Of a DNA stretch of 64,000 bases, positions 22,758 through 33,966 are shown one piece after another. The DNA comes from Arachis hypogaea. Taxonomy: Eukaryota > Streptophyta > Magnoliopsida > Fabales > Fabaceae. A program made the position numbers and the translations under genes. The number at the start of each line of letters is the position of its first letter. Position 1 is the first letter of the stretch. The DNA lies in contig NC_092054.1 in the NCBI RefSeq assembly GCF_003086295.3, positions 52,001,353 to 52,065,352 of the forward strand, in the 5' to 3' direction. The notes beneath the pieces are model-generated. The model did no database searches. It had not been told where the DNA came from and was given only the letters and a program-made list of their open reading frames with translations.

Positions 22758-22971
22758 AAGGGGCCTTCTTCAGGGTGCTCTATTTTCTGCTCTGACAGTT
22801 TCTGTTTCTGTTCTAACTACTACACATGATCACGAACTTAAACAAATATAAAAATTAAAATGAGATAACTGAAATAAACTTAATGAAAAACAAAATAACT
22901 TTAATTATGACTGGGTTGCCTCCCAACAAGCGCTTCTTTAACGTCACTAGCTTGATGGTACTGCACTTATG

Positions 22972-25900
22972 TCAGTAATAGGGTGGATTGTCTTGCTCAA
23001 TCTCACCACCCAAGTAATGTTTCACTCTCTGGCCATTAACAGTAATTCTCTTGTCAGAGTAATTGCACTGAAGTTCTATATGACCATAGGGTGATACATT
23101 AGTGATCAGGAAAGGTCCTGTCCAACGTGACTTAAGCTTTCCAGGGAAGGGCTTTAGTCTAGAATTGAAGAGCATAACTTTTTGTCCAGGTTCAAATACT
23201 CTGGAAGAAATCTTTCTATCATGCCACTTCTTAGCCCTTTCTTTATAAATCCTTGCATTCTCAAATGCAACAAGTCGGAATTCATCCAACTCATTTAGCT
23301 GGAGCAACCGTTTCTCTCCTGCTGCCTTTGCATCAAGGTTTAGGAGTTTGGTTGCCCAGTAGGCCTTGTGTTCCAGCTCCATTAGCAGGTGGCACGCCTT
23401 CTCATACACCAATTGATATGGTGATGTTCCTATAGGGGTCTTAAAATCTGTTCTGTATGCCCAGAGAGCATCATCAAGCTTTCTAACCCAATCATTTCTA
23501 GAGGTATTCACTGTTCTTTCTAGGATTCTCTTTAATTCTCTATTCGAGACTTCAGCTTGCCCATTTGTTTGTGGATGATATGGGGTAGCCACTTTATGGC
23601 AAACTCCATATCGGCTCAACACGGAGTCAAGCTGTTTATTGCAGAAATGAGTTCTTCCATCACTGATCAGTGTCCAAGGGACACCAAATCTGCTAAAGAT
23701 ATTCTTCTGAAGGAAATTCATTACTACTCTAGTGTCACTTGTGGGTGATGCAACTGCATCGACCCATTTAGACACATAGTCTACTGCCACAAGGATGTAG
23801 ATGTTTGAGTATGAAGGTGGGAAAGGACCCATGAAGTCTATACCCCATACATCAAACAGCTCAATCTCTAGGTTTCCATGATGAGGCATGTCGTGACCAT
23901 GAGGGAGATTGCCAGCCCTTTGGCAACTGTCACAGCGACGGACAAACTCTCGGGAATCCTTAAAGAGTGTGGGCCAGTAGCAAGCACTTTGGAGGACTTT
24001 AGTGGTTGTTCGCTCTCCTCCAAAGTGTCCTCCATAATCGGAGCCATGGCAATGCCATAGGATTTTCTATGCCTCTTCTTCAGATACACAGCGGCGGATT
24101 ATCCCATCCGAGCATCTCTTAAAAAAATATGGTTCATCCCACAAGTAGTATCTCGCATCATTAATGAGCTTTCGGGCTTGCTGCCTACTATATTCCTTGG
24201 GGATGAATCTTATAGCCTTGTAATTCGCAATGTCTGCAAACCAAGGTGTTATCCGGATGGCAAAGATTTGCTCATCCGGGAAGGTTTCAGATACCTCAGT
24301 AGAGGGAGGAGATGTCCCTTCTACTGATTCAATCCGAGTAAGTGGTCAGCCACTTGATTTTTTGACCCGTTTCTGTCTCTGATTTCTATATCAAACTCTT
24401 ACAAGAGTAGTACCCATCTTATCAGCCTGGGCTTGGAATCCTGCTTGGTGAGTAGATATTTGAGAGCAGCATGGTCAATGTAGATAATGACCTTAGATCC
24501 TATTAGATAGGATCTGAACTTGTCAATGGCATACACCACTACAAGTAATTCCTTCTCTGTGGTAGTATAGTTCTTCTGCGCGTCATTTGGAACACGGATG
24601 GCATAATAAATGATGTGCAAAATTTTGTCATGTCTCTACCCCAGAACCGCGCCAATGGCATGGTCATTGGCGTCACACATCAGTTCGAATGGTAAGTCCC
24701 AATTGGGTGGAGAGATGATAGGCGCAGTGATAAGCTTAGCTTTCAGAGTCTTAAACGCCTGGGTCAAAGAGAAATGGAGTGTCAGTAGCTAGTAGGTTGC
24801 ACATGGGTTTTACGATTTTGGAAAAATCTTTGATAAACCTCCTGTAGAATCCTGCATGTCCCAGGAAACTTCTGATTCCTTTGACATTAGTGGGTGGTGG
24901 TAATCGCTCAATTACCTCCACCTTAACTTGATCCACTTCTATTCCCTTGTTCAAAATCCGATGCCCAAGAACAATCCCTTCAATCACCATGAAGTGGCAT
25001 TTTTTCCAATTTAAAACCAGGTTTATCTCTTGGCATCATTTGAAAACTAGGGCCAGATTGTCAAGGCAGGATTCAAATGAATCCCCAAAGACTGAGAAGT
25101 CATCCATGAACACTTCAAGGAACTTCTCCACCATATCAGAGAAGATGGAAAGCATACACCTCTGGAAGGTGGCAGGTGCATTGCACAGGTCAAATGGCAT
25201 CCGCCTATAAGCAAACACGCCATATGGGCATGTAAATGCTGTTTTTTCTTGGTCCTGAAGATCCACTACAATTTGATTACAGCCGGAATATCCATCCAAA
25301 ATGTAGTAGAATGCATGACCCGCTAGTCTTTCCAGCATTTGATCTAAAAATGGCAAAGGAAAATTATCCTTTCTGGTGGCGTTATTGAGCCTCCTATAGT
25401 CAATGCACATACGCCACCATGTAACTGTTCTTGTGGGAATCAATTCATTCTTTTCATTATGAACCACTGTCATGCCTCCCTTTTCGGGGACAACTTGGAT
25501 AGGGCTCACCCAGGGGCTGTCAGAAATGGGATAAATAATCCCAGTCTCCCATAATTTTGTTACTTCCTTCTACACCACTTCCTTCATGGCTAGGTTCAGT
25601 CACCTTTGCGGTTGTACCACTGGTTTGGCGTCATCCTTCAGCAGGATCTTGTGCATGCATCGGCTTGGATTAATACCCTTAAGGTCACTTATTGTCCACC
25701 CAAGAGCTATCTTGTGTGTCTTCAACACTTGAATTAGTGCTTTTTCTTCTTGTGGTTCTAAGGCAGAGCTTATGATTACAGGATAAGTATCCCCATCTCT
25801 AAGAAATGCATATTTCAAGGAGGATGGTAATAGCTTGAGCTCGAGTTTAGAAGGCTTGTCCTCCTCCTTAGGAGTTTTCAGAGGCTCCTTTATTTCCTCT

Positions 25901-26418
25901 GGCTCCTCTAACTCAGGCTGAGCATCGTAAAAAATGTCGTTTAGCTCTTCTTCGAGTCTCTCAGCCATGTTCACTTCTTCCACCAGGGAGTCAATGATAT
26001 CAATACTCGTGCACTCCTCTGGAGTGTCTGGATACTGCTTGGCCTTGACAGCATTTAGTACGAACTCATCTTCATTGACTCTCAGGGTTACTTCCCCTTT
26101 TTAAACGTCAATAAGAGTCCATCCTGTAGCTAGGAAAGGTCTTCCTAGGATAAGGGTTGTACTCTTGTGCTCATCCATTTTCAGCACCACAAAATCTATG
26201 GGCAAAGCAAAGGGTCCAACCCTAACAATCATGTCTTCAATCACGCCTGATAGAAGCTTAACAGAGCCATCAGCAAGTTGGAGACATATGCGGGTAGGTT
26301 TAACTTCGTGAGTTAAGCAGAGTCTCTTTATTAGTGATGTAGGTATTAAGTTAATACTTGCTCCGAGATCACATATGGATGTCTTTGTATAGACATCCCC
26401 TAGGGTGCAAGGTATCAT
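22972..26418 (-). pseudogene. Protease-RT-RNase H-integrase of the 13-kb element
   Basis: On the minus strand the order is aspartic protease (26418-26101, CDLGASINLIP), RT N-terminal region (25983-25600), RT core (25509-25036, FMDDFSVFG), RT thumb/connection (24990-24751), RNase H (24620-24399, [17 protein letters not shown]), integrase zinc domain (about 24089-23890) and a long intact integrase core and C-terminus (23889-22972: [30 protein letters not shown]). Frameshifts or stops separate the blocks, for example near 26100, 25600, 25035, 24750 and 24398. Residue-by-residue it is close to the plus-strand pol at 3-2810, so both are one lineage. The integrase half is the best preserved. Confidence 0.93.
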
Positions 26419-26799
26419 GAAGCTCCCAGGATCTTTGAGTTTCTTTGGTAAGCTCTTTTGGATTACTGCACCACATTCTTCAGAAAGGAGGAATGTTTTT
26501 GCCTCTCTCTAATCCTTCTTATGACTTAAGATATCTTTCATGAACTTAGCATAAGAAGGTATCTGTTCAAGAGCCTCTGTGAAAGGGATCTTGATCTCAA
26601 GTGTCTTGAGATAATCTGCAAAGCGGACAAACTGTTTATCCTTTTCCGCTTGGCGAAGCTTCTGAGGATATAATTTTAGCCATGTACTCATCAACCTTAG
26701 TTGATGTAGCTTAGATGCCTACAGAGTTGGAAGGGGGGGGGGTTAGTAGCTTGCTTAGGAAGGGTCTTATCAGCACTTGCATGCGTCTGACCATTCCTA

Positions 26800-27035
26800 G
26801 TTGGGTGTTCAACACCCTTGCTGCCACTTTCCTGGCGTTCTACACCAGGAACACTGTTCCCTTTTGGGCGTTCAACGCCAAGAGTGAGCACCCTTTCTTG
26901 GCGTTGAACTTCAATTACATTCCTCTTTGGACGTGCAACGTCCTCAGAGGTGTCTTGGACAGTAGTCTGGTTGTCCTCTGTTAGCCTTTCTTCTTCTGGT
27001 CTCCTGTTGCTCTGAGGTTGGGTGTTCAACGTTTT
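26800..27035. repeat. Palindrome motif embedded in gag coding sequence
   Basis: Units such as GGGCGTTCAACGCC, TGGCGTTGAAC and GGTGTTCAAC occur every 25-40 bp on the plus strand; on the coding (minus) strand they encode GVERQ or GVERP. The motif is that of the non-coding arrays at 3001-3175 and 22515-22757. Confidence 0.75.
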
Positions 27036-27060
27036 CCCACTCCTTAGTTGGATTGCCTGA

Positions 27061-27688
27061 TAGGGGTGTTCGCGGTGCGGTTTGGATCGGTTTTGAGTCA
27101 AAACCTCATCCAATCCGAACACTATGTTTACTTGCGGTGCGGTTTGGATTGGATGATTTAAAAAAAATCCATTCCGATCCGATCCAATTTCGAGCGGTTT
27201 AGATCGGATTGGATTTGCGGTTTTATAAATTAAAAAAATTAAATATATATAACAAGTCTCAACATCAAATTTCAAATAATCAACAATGACATAGCAAGTC
27301 TTAACAATATCTTAAAAAACCAACGATAACATAACAATAGAAATAAAATTATAGGTTTGTTAAAATAAATAAATAAATCACATTTTGAACATAAAACATC
27401 TATTAAATAATAATAATACATGAAAAATATAAAAATGTATAACAAATTGAATATGTTATAAGTATAATTGTAAACATAATAATAAAATAATAATATTATA
27501 ACACATTGTGTGGTTTGGATTGGATTGGATCGGTTGTGAAAAGTAGATCCGAAATCCGATCCGATCCAGCGGTTTGTAAAAAATAAGATCCAATCAAATC
27601 CGAATTGGTGCAGTTTTAATCGATTTTCGGTTTGGATTGAATTGAATGAGCGGTTTAATTTGGATCGATTTGAATTTGAACACCCCTA
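27061..27688. mobile_element. hAT-type MITE with 8-bp duplication
   Basis: 628 bp with terminal inverted repeats TAGGGGTGTTC...GAACACCCCTA and the perfect 8-bp duplication TTGCCTGA at 27053-27060 and 27689-27696. Subterminal GCGGTTTGGAT / ATCCAAACCGC-type repeats recur at both ends. The middle is AT-rich with no ORF. An 8-bp duplication and short inverted repeats are characteristic of hAT. It inserted in gag after that retrotransposon did. Confidence 0.93.
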
Positions 27689-28578
27689 TTGCCTGACATT
27701 CATCATTTATCTGCTTAGATAATTGCTACCTTGTTTGACTCAGTTGGGCTTCTACATTCCTATTGGAAGCCTGTGTTTCTCACAAAGCCTCTTGCAACTC
27801 CAGCAACTGCTGTGCAAGGACGTGCAACTGCTAAGTCAATGGGCCATCTTGTTCTAGAGAGTTAGACTCAACAGATATTGCCTTAACCTCTCCTTTTATG
27901 GAAGTCTCATCCACCGAGTACAGATGCTGGTTCATGGCAACTGTCTTAATAAGTTCGTGAGCCTCTTCAATTGTCTTTCTCATATGTATAGAACCACCAG
28001 CAGAGTGGTCTAGAGACATCCTAGCCATGTCCGTGAGGCCATAATAAAACATGTCTAATTGCACCCATTCTGAAAATATTTCAGTGGGGCATTTCCGTAG
28101 CATTCTTCTATACCTTCCCCAAGCATCATGAAGAGATTCATTATTCTCTTGTTTGAGAGCCTTGGCTGTCCAGCCTTAACTGGGTCAATTTCCTTGGGAG
28201 AAAGTGTTGATTTAGAAGCTTGTCTACTAGCTGCTTCCATGTTTTCAAGCTAGATTTGGGTTGGTTATCTAACCACCTCTTTGCTTGATCTCTTACAACA
28301 AAGGAAAAGAGTAGCAGTCTATAGACATCCTGGTCTACTCCCTCAGTGCGTACTGTATCAGCAATTTGTAAAAAGTTTGCCAGGAACTCAGTAGGTTCTT
28401 CTTGTAGAAGTCTAGAGTACCGGCAGTTTTGCTGCACCAGAATAATGAGCTGAGGATTTAGCTCAAAATTACTTGCTCCAATGGGAGTATACTGATACTT
28501 CTCCCATAGAAGTTAGGAGTGGGGGCCATCTAGGACCCCCAAAGTTCTTCTGAATTGTTCATCCCTATTTGGATTCAT

Positions 28579-29800
28579 GGTGAAGAAAGGTAGGAGAATT
28601 GAGAAGTAAAAAGGGAAACTGAAATTAAAATATTTTTATTTTTATTTATTAATTAAATTCAAAAATAAAAGCTAATTAATTAAAAGAAATTGAAAATTTG
28701 AAAGTAGTTTTCGAAAAAGAAGAGAGAGAAAGAGATGAGAAATTTTTGAAATTGAAGAGAGAGGAATTAGTTAGGAACTTTTGAAAAAGAAGAAAGAGAA
28801 AATAAGTAACTAATTAAGAAAGATTTGAAAATAAGATAAGAAAGAAGATTAGAAAAAGATTTGATTTAAAAGTTTTGAAATTTAAGAATTGGAAAGAAAA
28901 AAAATCAACAAGATAAGATAAAAATTTAAAAGATTTGAAAAAGATTTGATTTTGAAATTGAAATTGAAACAAGATAAGATAAAGATTTGAAAATAAGTTG
29001 AAAATATAAGATTTTAAATTTGATTTTTGAAAAAGATTTGATTTTGAAATTTGAAATTAAGATAAGATAAGATAGAGATTTAAAAAAGTTTTGAATTTTA
29101 AAATTTAAAAAGAAAGATAAGATAGGAAAGAATCAAATTAAAAGAAAAGATTTTAAAAGATTTTAAAAAAATAAGATTTGAAAATTGAAATTTGAAATTT
29201 GAAATTTGAAATTAAGATAAGATAAGATAATGATTTGAAATTAAAATTTGAATTTTATTTTTTTAGAATTTTTGAAAAATTTTGAAATAAAGATAAAAAA
29301 TATATTTTTTATTTTTTGAATTAATGAAGAAAGAGAAAAATAACCAAAAGACATCAAACTTAAAATTTTTAGATTAAAAGACACTAATTTTCAAAAATTA
29401 AGAAGACAAGCACGAAAAGACACCAAACATAAAACTTTTAACATCAAAACAAGAAAAGAAACAAGAACAACTTGAATACCAAGAAGAACACTAAAGAACA
29501 AATTCGAAAACTTAAAGCAAACAAAGAACACACAAAGGACACCAAACTTAAGAATTGATGACACTAGACTCAAATAAAAGATACTATTTTTGAAAATTTT
29601 TGGAAAAGAAAACAAGAAAGTTCGAACCTTTAACAAGAACAAGAACAAAAGACTCAAACAAAAGATAAAGATTAATAAACAAAAGCAAAGATTTTTGAAT
29701 TTTTTTTTTGAAAAAAAAAATAAAAGACTCAAACAAAATATTAAAAAGTACCTAATCTAAGCAACAAGATGATCCGTTAGTTTGTCAAATCCGAACAATT
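28579..29800 (-). other. Leader of the 13-kb element, low complexity
   Basis: Very purine-rich on the plus strand (AAGATTTGAAATTTGAA-type tracts), i.e. T/C-rich on the element strand. It has ACACCAAACTTAA blocks near 29420 and 29540. Open frames on the minus strand are an artefact of composition (Phe/Leu-rich). Confidence 0.7.
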
Positions 29801-29816
29801 TCCGGCAACGGCGCCA
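29801..29816 (-). other. Primer-binding site, tRNA-Asp type
   Basis: TCCGGCAACGGCGCCA on the plus strand is the complement of TGGCGCCGTTGCCGGA, six bases (AGAACT) away from the LTR end at 29823. Confidence 0.88.
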
Positions 29817-29822
29817 AGAACT

Positions 29823-31355
29823 TGGTGCACGAAATTGACTCCGCACATTTCACACAGATAGACCGGCAAGTATACCGGGTCGTCCAAGTAATACCTCAGG
29901 TGAGTGAGGGTCGATCCCACGGAGATTGTTGGTTTGAGCAAGCAGTGGTTATCTTGCAGGTCTTAGTTAGGCAGATAGAAAATATAGTTGTCACGAAAAA
30001 ACGTATAAAACAGATAAATAAATAAAACGTTACTAGGTAGGTGTGAAATCAATGGTATGAGACCGGTTGTGGCTTTGGAGATGCTTTGTCTTTCCGGATT
30101 AACTTTTCTTACTGTCTACTTCAATAACTTTCTGATTCCTTCAATGGCAGCCGTAAGTGATTAACTCATGTCCTCTCATCAAGTTAACCTCCTCTACTAC
30201 AGTAATCCATCAAGTTAACCTCTCTAGGCTTCTCACTGTAGCAGAAGATGAAGCTCTAAGCAATCCACTCCCCTTCACGATCTTACTCAAGGTGCCACAG
30301 ATAAGGCAGATCTTTCATATCAGAAAGTGTTGCTTTTCTGACTCTAGCCTTAACGCCACAAAGACCTCACACACCCATAGTCAACGGAATTTCATGTCAC
30401 GTATCCAAAGTTGCTCAGATGCTCTATTGGAATCCGCAATGCAATCTCTAACTTTAGTTCAACGCTATCCGGGTCAGAACTCGCACGGAACCCATGTAGA
30501 ATAAGGGTGATTGTCACGGGTCACCCTCAATTCATGAGATGAAGAACGAGAATGCATAGGAGAAATAATCAGACTTGCATTGAAATAGAACATTAATATT
30601 ATTTATCCATGAAACTCAGCAGAGCTCGTAACCTTAACCTTAGGAGGTTAGTGACTCATACTGTACAAAAGTGATGAATTCGAATAGGGGAGGAAGAAGA
30701 TCAAAAGTTTTTAAACAAGGGTGATCTTCTCCTTTAAATACTAATATAATAACTAAGGATCATAGAAATATGATAGACTAGACTTAGAGGTGCGAAAATT
30801 CACTTTCCGAGCCCACTTGGTGAGTGTTTAGGCTGAGCTAAGGGTGTCTCCACGTGCTAATACCCTTTAGGGGCATTGAACGCTGGCTTGGGACTCCCTT
30901 TTGGGTGTTCAACGCCAGCTATCCCCTTTTGGGCATTGAACGCCAAGAATGGGGCTGGTGGTTGGCGTTAAACGCCAGTTTTGGGCCTTCATTTCCGAAG
31001 AAAAGTATAGACTATTATATATTTCTGAAAATCCCTACATGTTAGCTTTCCATAGCCGTTGAGAGCGCGCCATTTGGACTTTTGTAGCTCCAGAAAAGCT
31101 CTTTCGAGTGCATGGATATCAGATCCTGATAGCATCTGCAGTCCTTTCTCTGTCTCTGAATAAGGCTTTTGCTCAAGCTTTTCAATTTTAGCCAGAAAAT
31201 ACTTGAAATCACCATAAAACACAAAAACTCAAAGTGGAATCCAAAAATGTAAAATTTTTCACTAAAACCTATGAAAACATAATAAAACTTAAAAAAAACA
31301 TAATAAAAACTATATGAAAATGATGCCAAAAAACGTATAAAATATCCGCTCATCA
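29823..31355 (-). repeat. 5' LTR of the 13-kb FIDEL-like element
   Basis: 1533 bp, TGGTGCACGAAATT to CCGCTCATCA on the plus strand, followed by GTGGC. It contains palindromes at 30875-30980 (GGCATTGAACGC, GTTCAACGCCAG, GGCGTTAAACGCC). Confidence 0.92.
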
Positions 31356-32322
31356 GTGGCGCTGTTTGTCTTCTGTCTTCTCCTTGCAGGTAGCGTCATA
31401 GCAAAGGAGAAAGTCTCTCTACTTCACCCTTCAATCAGCATCAACAATGATTGTCGTAACGACGAAGACGCTCTCCCCCATTCGCATTTTGTTCTTCTTC
31501 TCTTTGGCAGTGAGAGCAACTGCAGATCTATAGCGGAAGCAACCACAGATCTCGTTACAGATGTGATATTTTCTCGTTGGTCCTATCCTTCTTCCATCTT
31601 TCGTCATTTTCATCTTCTTTTTATTCTTCTCCACTTCTTTCTTTTTTTCATTTTCTCTGTTGCCTTGTTCTATCTCAGATTCAATTTGTATTTGTTTGAA
31701 TTTTTTTAATAAAATATTTGAATGTTTGTATTATTCAATTAGAATGTTATTGAAGGACTTTTGTTTATTTTATAAATATTAAATTTTGAATTAAATTTTA
31801 TTGGTATTCTTTGCAATGAATGAGGTGATAACTTATTCTGTATTTGGATTGATGGAGATTTGTGTTTGTTATGCTAATTTTTAATAATTTTGGATAAATT
31901 TTTTATGCTTATGAAGTTGATTTTATTTTGGATGAAAAATTACCAAAAATTAAGAAAAGATCTGTATTGGTCTTAAAGATGATGATGCCACGGTAAATTG
32001 TGATGATTTTAAAAGAGTATAAAAAGACAGAAGTGATGATGGTGATATTGAAATGAATGGGATAAAATTAATTTTTTAATAAAATTGTGAGTTGTGTGTT
32101 CTGTCTATATTTTCATTATCAAATAGATACAAAATTAATGTCTTTTTGTGTCTTTATACTCTTGTGTATTTGTGTCTATATCTTCATAATTTTAAGACAA
32201 ACCAAATACAACCTCTTTGAACAATGATTTAGCATAAAAAATCTTAACACACCAAAACTCTTTGGCATTATTTGGTAAGAGAAATATCATACAAATAATC
32301 GTTTCAAGATTCAACGTAATAA

Positions 32323-32326
<4 letters not shown>

Positions 32327-32403
<77 letters not shown>
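32327..32403. repeat. (AT)n microsatellite, about 77 bp
   Basis: An uninterrupted AT dinucleotide run. Confidence 0.95.
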
Positions 32404-32408
<5 letters not shown>

Positions 32409-32790
32409 AAAAAGATGATGTCAAATGACTTCATTATTTAACTATAACTTTGGTTTACTTTGGGAAAAAAATTGGTGTAATTAGTGTATTATTTATTAGT
32501 TAGGTAACGATAATTTTAAGAAAACAATAACTTAAATTTATTTTATTTAATTTAATATTAACAATTTTAATTTATATATATAATATTTATAATTATATCT
32601 AAAATTATTCAATTATTTATTTTTACAAATACAAAATAAAATAACCCTAATTTTGACGGTTTTGGATTATTTTTTATTATTTTTATGTAATTAGTTTTAA
32701 CTATTATTATTATTATATTAATTACGTTGAATTATTATGAAATAAAATAGTTTTTCAGTCCGTTGAATTACTCGGAGTAAAATCTACCAT

Positions 32791-33413
32791 CACTACAACA
32801 ATATAGATTATTTTTGAGGGTTATAATGTGTAAAAAAAATTTAAAATTTGTCAAAAAAATAAATTTTGACACTATTTTAACTATGAAAATATGTTAATAA
32901 AAGTTTTGTCAAAAATAGTATTTTTAACATATAAGTGATTGTAAAAAAAAATTAAATCTTATTTTGATAAATATTGACTGTCAAAAATAATTTGTTAGAA
33001 AATTTTGAGAACATATTTTCTGTGATACATATTAATTGTCAAAAATACTATTTATTTTGACACTTATTGACTATAAAATATTCTCAACAAAAAATTTTAA
33101 CAAAGAATGAGATGAGATCTTGAAATTAAAGAATAACTTGAGATTTTGAAGATAAAGAATGAGTAGTATAATCCTAAACTGAGAGCAGTGTGATGTCAAA
33201 ATTAACAGAGCCAAAGAAGAAGAAAAATAGTGGAGTAAATTGAAAACAAACGAGTGTCAAAATTGATGAGTAATTTTCTACGGTCAAATTATTCGTCAAG
33301 AAAACATAAAAAATTTGACATTTATGATATTTGTCAAAAATATATATTAATTTTGACATTTAATTATAGTGTTAAAAAATAAAGTGTTAAAATAACTCTA
33401 TTTTCTTGTAGTG
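32791..33413. mobile_element. CACTA-type MITE with CAT duplication
   Basis: 623 bp, starting CACTACAACAATATAGA and ending with the complement of CACTACAAGAAAATAGAG, and flanked by CAT at 32788-32790 and 33414-33416. A 3-bp duplication and CACTA ends are diagnostic of the CACTA/EnSpm superfamily. The interior holds many TTTTGACA / TGTCAAAA words on both strands (for example near 32870, 32990, 33055, 33310 and 33350), the expected pattern of subterminal transposase-binding repeats. No transposase ORF is present. Confidence 0.9.
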
Positions 33414-33945
33414 CATATCCAAAATAAAGACAACTGAAATTAAAAAGAAAATACTGATTATATATGTTAATTACGTGGGTCTGTATTAATGTCTAAAGTT
33501 TTTTTTTACTTTTTTCCGTTTTGATATAAGAATTTATTTTTTAATATATTATTATTATAAAATTATTTTATATATAGCGTTACATCAATAAAAATAATTA
33601 TCTTTTATATTCATCAAGTAAATAATAAGTTAAAAAAACAATTGTGATTATACGACTGTAACACTGTCAGAGTTGTAGCGTATCAAAATTAACTTCTAAT
33701 GTAATTAATTACTATACTATTTATATATACATGAATATCAACATATATAGGCATGATAATATACCTCATCAGACACCAGCCAATGCCTACTTAAATAGCC
33801 TATTCGATCTCTTGAACATGCAACATTTTCTTTTTCTTTTATTTTTTTCTTATTCGTTCTATTTTCTCTCTGAAGCTTATCTTACTCGATCACTCGCTCG
33901 TTTTGTTGATTATCCTCCACTACTACTCGTTTCGATCCCTTCGAA
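33414..33945. promoter_or_regulatory. Upstream/5' UTR region of the shikimate gene
   Basis: AT-rich sequence between the CACTA MITE and the inferred start codon. A TATA-like ACTTAAATAGCC lies at 33790-33801, followed by a C/T-rich tract (33825-33940: TTTTCTTTTTCTTTTATT, CTCGATCACTCGCTCG, CTCCACTACTACTCG) of the kind common in plant 5' untranslated leaders. The transcription start is not determined. No other gene is seen here. Confidence 0.4.
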
Positions 33946-33966
33946 ATGACCATGGCTAATGTTCCG
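33946..33966 (+). other. Inferred short first coding exon of the shikimate gene
   Basis: ATGACCATGGCTAATGTTCCG encodes MTMANVP and ends at a donor (GTATTC). It joins in frame to 34642 (acceptor GGAAG, next codons GAT CTT GGA ACA), giving MTMANVPDLGTVAGGGG before the conserved domain. It sits just after a pyrimidine-rich leader. This solves the lack of any ATG at the 5' end of the 34642-34880 exon. It needs transcript support. Confidence 0.55.

Larger units (their letters stand above)
26430..28578 (-). pseudogene. gag of the 13-kb element, split by a MITE
   Basis: It begins with ATG at 28578 (MNPNRDEQFRRTLG). The capsid-type region is near 28300 (VRDQAKRWLDNQPKSSLKTWKQLVDKLL) and is followed by GGSIHMRKTIEEAHELI. 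The linker (about 26800-27035) is unusual: it translates the palindromic motif into repeated GVERQ/GVERPKG units. Stops and frameshifts occur near 28510, 28140 and 27830. A 628-bp hAT-type MITE (27061-27688) interrupts the linker. A conserved block (26694-26509, FVRFADYLKTLEIKIPFTEALEQIPSYAKFMKDIL) precedes the protease. Confidence 0.88.
18225..31355 (-). mobile_element. Complete FIDEL-like Ty3/gypsy element with GTGGC duplication
   Basis: A minus-strand LTR retrotransposon of 13131 bp. Its 5' LTR is 29823-31355, primer site 29801-29816, gag 26430-28578, protease-pol 22972-26418, env-position ORF remnant 21163-21993 and 3' LTR 18225-19767. The 5-bp duplication GTGGC occurs at 18220-18224 and 31356-31360, which settles both boundaries (TG...CA ends). 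The two LTRs differ at roughly one base in ten over the parts I compared by eye, so insertion is not recent. All coding parts carry stops or frameshifts, and a MITE sits in gag, so it is not autonomous now. Confidence 0.92.
17904..32209. mobile_element. Older DNA-transposon-like element split by the FIDEL-like insertion
   Basis: The left part is 17904-18224 and the right part 31361-32209; the 13-kb retrotransposon and its duplicated GTGGC lie between. The outer ends are imperfect inverted repeats: CACCGTTTGGTTGATGTCTGTGTA at the left versus the complement of GACAAACCAAATAC at the right. The identical heptamer AACCTCT flanks both sides (17897-17903 and 32210-32216). Rejoined at the target site, the older element would be about 1.2 kb. 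Around the junction it contains ATGGCGTTGCTTCCATCC and a downstream CTTGCAGGTAG. No transposase is seen, so it is non-autonomous; the superfamily is uncertain. Confidence 0.6.

Noticed and set aside
29391..29732. Long Phe/Leu-rich minus-strand frame resembling a membrane protein
   Set aside because: It sits in the purine-rich leader of a retrotransposon; openness follows from low complexity.
32192..32434. Frame with a poly-(Tyr-Ile) run
   Set aside because: It is a translation of the (AT)n microsatellite.
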